Shown: piece by piece, positions 62,885 to 64,000 of the stretch | Layout: every line of letters begins with the position of its first letter | How positions within the stretch are numbered: the stretch's first letter is position 1 | Origin: JBEVOS01 sp044226655 | Lineage (GTDB): Bacteria > Pseudomonadota > Alphaproteobacteria > Caulobacterales > Aquidulcibacteraceae | Assembly (NCBI GenBank): GCA_044226655.1 | Contig: JBGAGO010000001.1 | Coordinates: 620,001 to 684,000 of the forward strand | Direction of reading: 5' to 3' | Length of the DNA: 64,000 nucleotides | Position numbers and translations under genes: made by a program | Notes under the pieces: generated by a model | The model's input: the letters and a program-made list of their open reading frames with translations, nothing else | The model's database searches: none | Told to the model about the DNA's origin: nothing

Positions 62885-63004
62885 GTTCGAACACAGTTCG
62901 AAGATGCGCTGCGCTAAGGCGTCGCGGCGGTCAGGATGGACGGCCCTTTTCAGTGCGCCGGCGTGCGTCCATAGTGGGCCCTACAGATATAAGGGAGAGC
63001 GACG

Positions 63005-64000
63005 ATGAAGGCTGCTGTGTTGCGCGAAGTGGGCAAGCCGCTTCTGATTGAAGACGTGCAGGTGTCGAAGCCCGGTCCGCACGAGGTTTTGATCCGCACG
63101 GCCGCCGCGGGCGTCTGCCACAGCGATCTGCATTTCATCGAAGGGCTCTACCCGCATCCGTTGCCGGCGGTGCTCGGCCATGAAAGCGCGGGCGTGGTCG
63201 AAGCGATCGGCTCGGAAGTGCGCACGGTGAAGGTGGGCGACCACGTCATCACCTGTCTCTCGGCGTTCTGCGGCCATTGCGAGCATTGTCTCACCGGCCA
63301 TCTCAGCCTCTGCCAATCGCCGGATACGAAGCGCGGCGCGAGCGAGGAGCCGCGCCTCAAAACGGCCAATGGCCCGATGCTGCAATATCTCAACCTCTCG
63401 TCCTTCGCCGAACAGATGCTCATCACCGAGCATGCCTGCGTCGCCATCGACAAAGACATGCCGCTCGATCGCGCGGCGCTGATCGGCTGCGGCGTGATGA
63501 CGGGCGTGGGGTCGGTGTTTCACACGTCCAAAGTGCGGCCCGGCGAAACCGTGGCCGTGATCGGTCTCGGCGGGGTAGGCCTTGCGGCCGTCAACGGCGC
63601 GGCGATTGCGGGCGCGGGCCGGGTCATCGCGATCGACATGTCGAAATCGAAGGACAATCTGGCGCGCGAATTCGGCGCCACCGATTTCATTTGCGCGGCG
63701 GAGACCGATCCGGTCGCGGCCGTGCAGGAGCTCACCAAGGGCGGCGTGCATCACGCGTTCGAAGCGGTGGGCCTCAAGAAGACGGCCGAACAGGCGTTCG
63801 GCATGCTGAAGCGCGGCGGCACGGCCAACATCATCGGCATGATCCCGGTCGGCCAATCGATCGAATTGCCGGGCTGGGCGTTCCTGGGCGAGAAGAAGAT
63901 TCAGGGCTCGGCCATGGGCTCGAACCGCTTCCCAGTGGACATGCCGCGCCTCGTGGACATGTATCTGGCCGGCAAGCTCAAGCTCGATCAGATGATCTCG
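63005..64000 (+). CDS. Zinc-dependent alcohol dehydrogenase, 3'-truncated by the window edge
   Basis: 332 residues visible from the ATG at 63005 (GGGAGA upstream); the stop lies outside. MDR landmarks: GVCHSDLH and LGHESAGVV (catalytic zinc), the four-Cys structural zinc in CGHCEHCLTGHLSLC, and IGLGGVGLAAVNGAAIAGAG (NAD). It is of the class III-like or long-chain type. As the last visible gene of the cluster it could oxidise the alcohol released by the esterase. Confidence 0.9.
   Translation, partial: MKAAVLREVGKPLLIEDVQVSKPGPHEVLIRTAAAGVCHSDLHFIEGLYPHPLPAVLGHESAGVVEAIGSEVRTVKVGDHVITCLSAFCGHCEHCLTGHLSLCQSPDTKRGASEEPRLKTANGPMLQYLNLSSFAEQMLITEHACVAIDKDMPLDRAALIGCGVMTGVGSVFHTSKVRPGETVAVIGLGGVGLAAVNGAAIAGAGRVIAIDMSKSKDNLAREFGATDFICAAETDPVAAVQELTKGGVHHAFEAVGLKKTAEQAFGMLKRGGTANIIGMIPVGQSIELPGWAFLGEKKIQGSAMGSNRFPVDMPRLVDMYLAGKLKLDQMIS

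Overview
The window is a very GC-rich, densely coded chromosomal segment. It carries the CobS/CobT subunits of the aerobic cobaltochelatase, a helicase - S4 - FdxA - CarD block, an Entner-Doudoroff operon, GTP-dependent PEPCK and many acyl-CoA enzymes, and its codons strongly prefer G/C at the third position. Together these suggest an aerobic heterotrophic alphaproteobacterium, perhaps near Caulobacterales/Hyphomonadaceae; that placement is inference. No phage, insertion sequence, CRISPR array or rRNA was seen. The only RNA gene found is a tRNA-Arg(CCT).

Layout. 1-8.5 kb: 3' end of cobS, a DUF433/DUF5615 toxin-antitoxin-like pair, an HSL-type esterase, an MFS transporter, a histidine phosphatase, cobT, a phytase-like esterase, rpmB and a DUF3108 protein. 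8.5-16.3 kb: a small metal-binding-type protein found by hand, a divergent HxlR regulator / FMN reductase pair with a clear palindromic operator, the SUV3-like helicase - S4 - fdxA operon, carD, an M23 peptidase and a nuclease-like lipoprotein. 16.3-29 kb: tRNA-Arg, a channel-like protein with NAD-binding and ryanodine-receptor (RyR) domains, a crotonase, clpB, a DMT exporter, an acyl-CoA dehydrogenase, a glycerophosphodiesterase, a GIY-YIG-like protein and an uncharacterised two-gene membrane system. 29-35 kb: an inositol-phosphatase-type enzyme, a soluble CapD/FlaA1-type dehydratase and a TetR-HlyD-ABC efflux operon with its operator. 35-46.8 kb: a TPR protein, an SDR / GPH symporter / alcohol dehydrogenase operon, a complete 2-oxoglutarate:ferredoxin oxidoreductase (korC-korA-korB), and an Old Yellow Enzyme / VOC pair divergent from a LysR regulator. 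46.9-53.6 kb: pckG, then zwf-pgl-eda-edd. 53.7-64 kb: a TetR-headed catabolic cluster with a ferritin-like di-iron oxygenase, an M49-type peptidase, a MaoC hydratase, an acyl-CoA dehydrogenase, a DUF559 nuclease, a 640-residue Baeyer-Villiger-type monooxygenase, an esterase and an alcohol dehydrogenase that runs off the end.

How the parts work together. zwf-pgl-eda-edd converts glucose-6-phosphate to pyruvate and glyceraldehyde-3-phosphate, while pckG supports gluconeogenesis from TCA intermediates. The Kor complex offers a ferredoxin- and NAD(P)-linked bypass of 2-oxoglutarate dehydrogenase. In the last 10 kb, the monooxygenase, esterase and alcohol dehydrogenase form a logical ketone -> ester -> alcohol plus acid -> aldehyde route, and the acyl-CoA dehydrogenase/hydratase pair could pass products to beta-oxidation. 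The substrate is not readable from sequence.

Three families of dispersed palindromes sit between genes: a 24-bp-arm family (18.3 and 26.2 kb), a C-rich family (24.6, 55.5, 57.3-57.5 and 59.9-60.0 kb) and a TCATTCCGGA-type family (2.4 and 10.0 kb). The most interesting unexplained items are the channel-like RyR-domain protein (16520-18313), the two-gene membrane system (26791-28940), the di-iron/monooxygenase cluster (53.7-64 kb) and the palindrome families.
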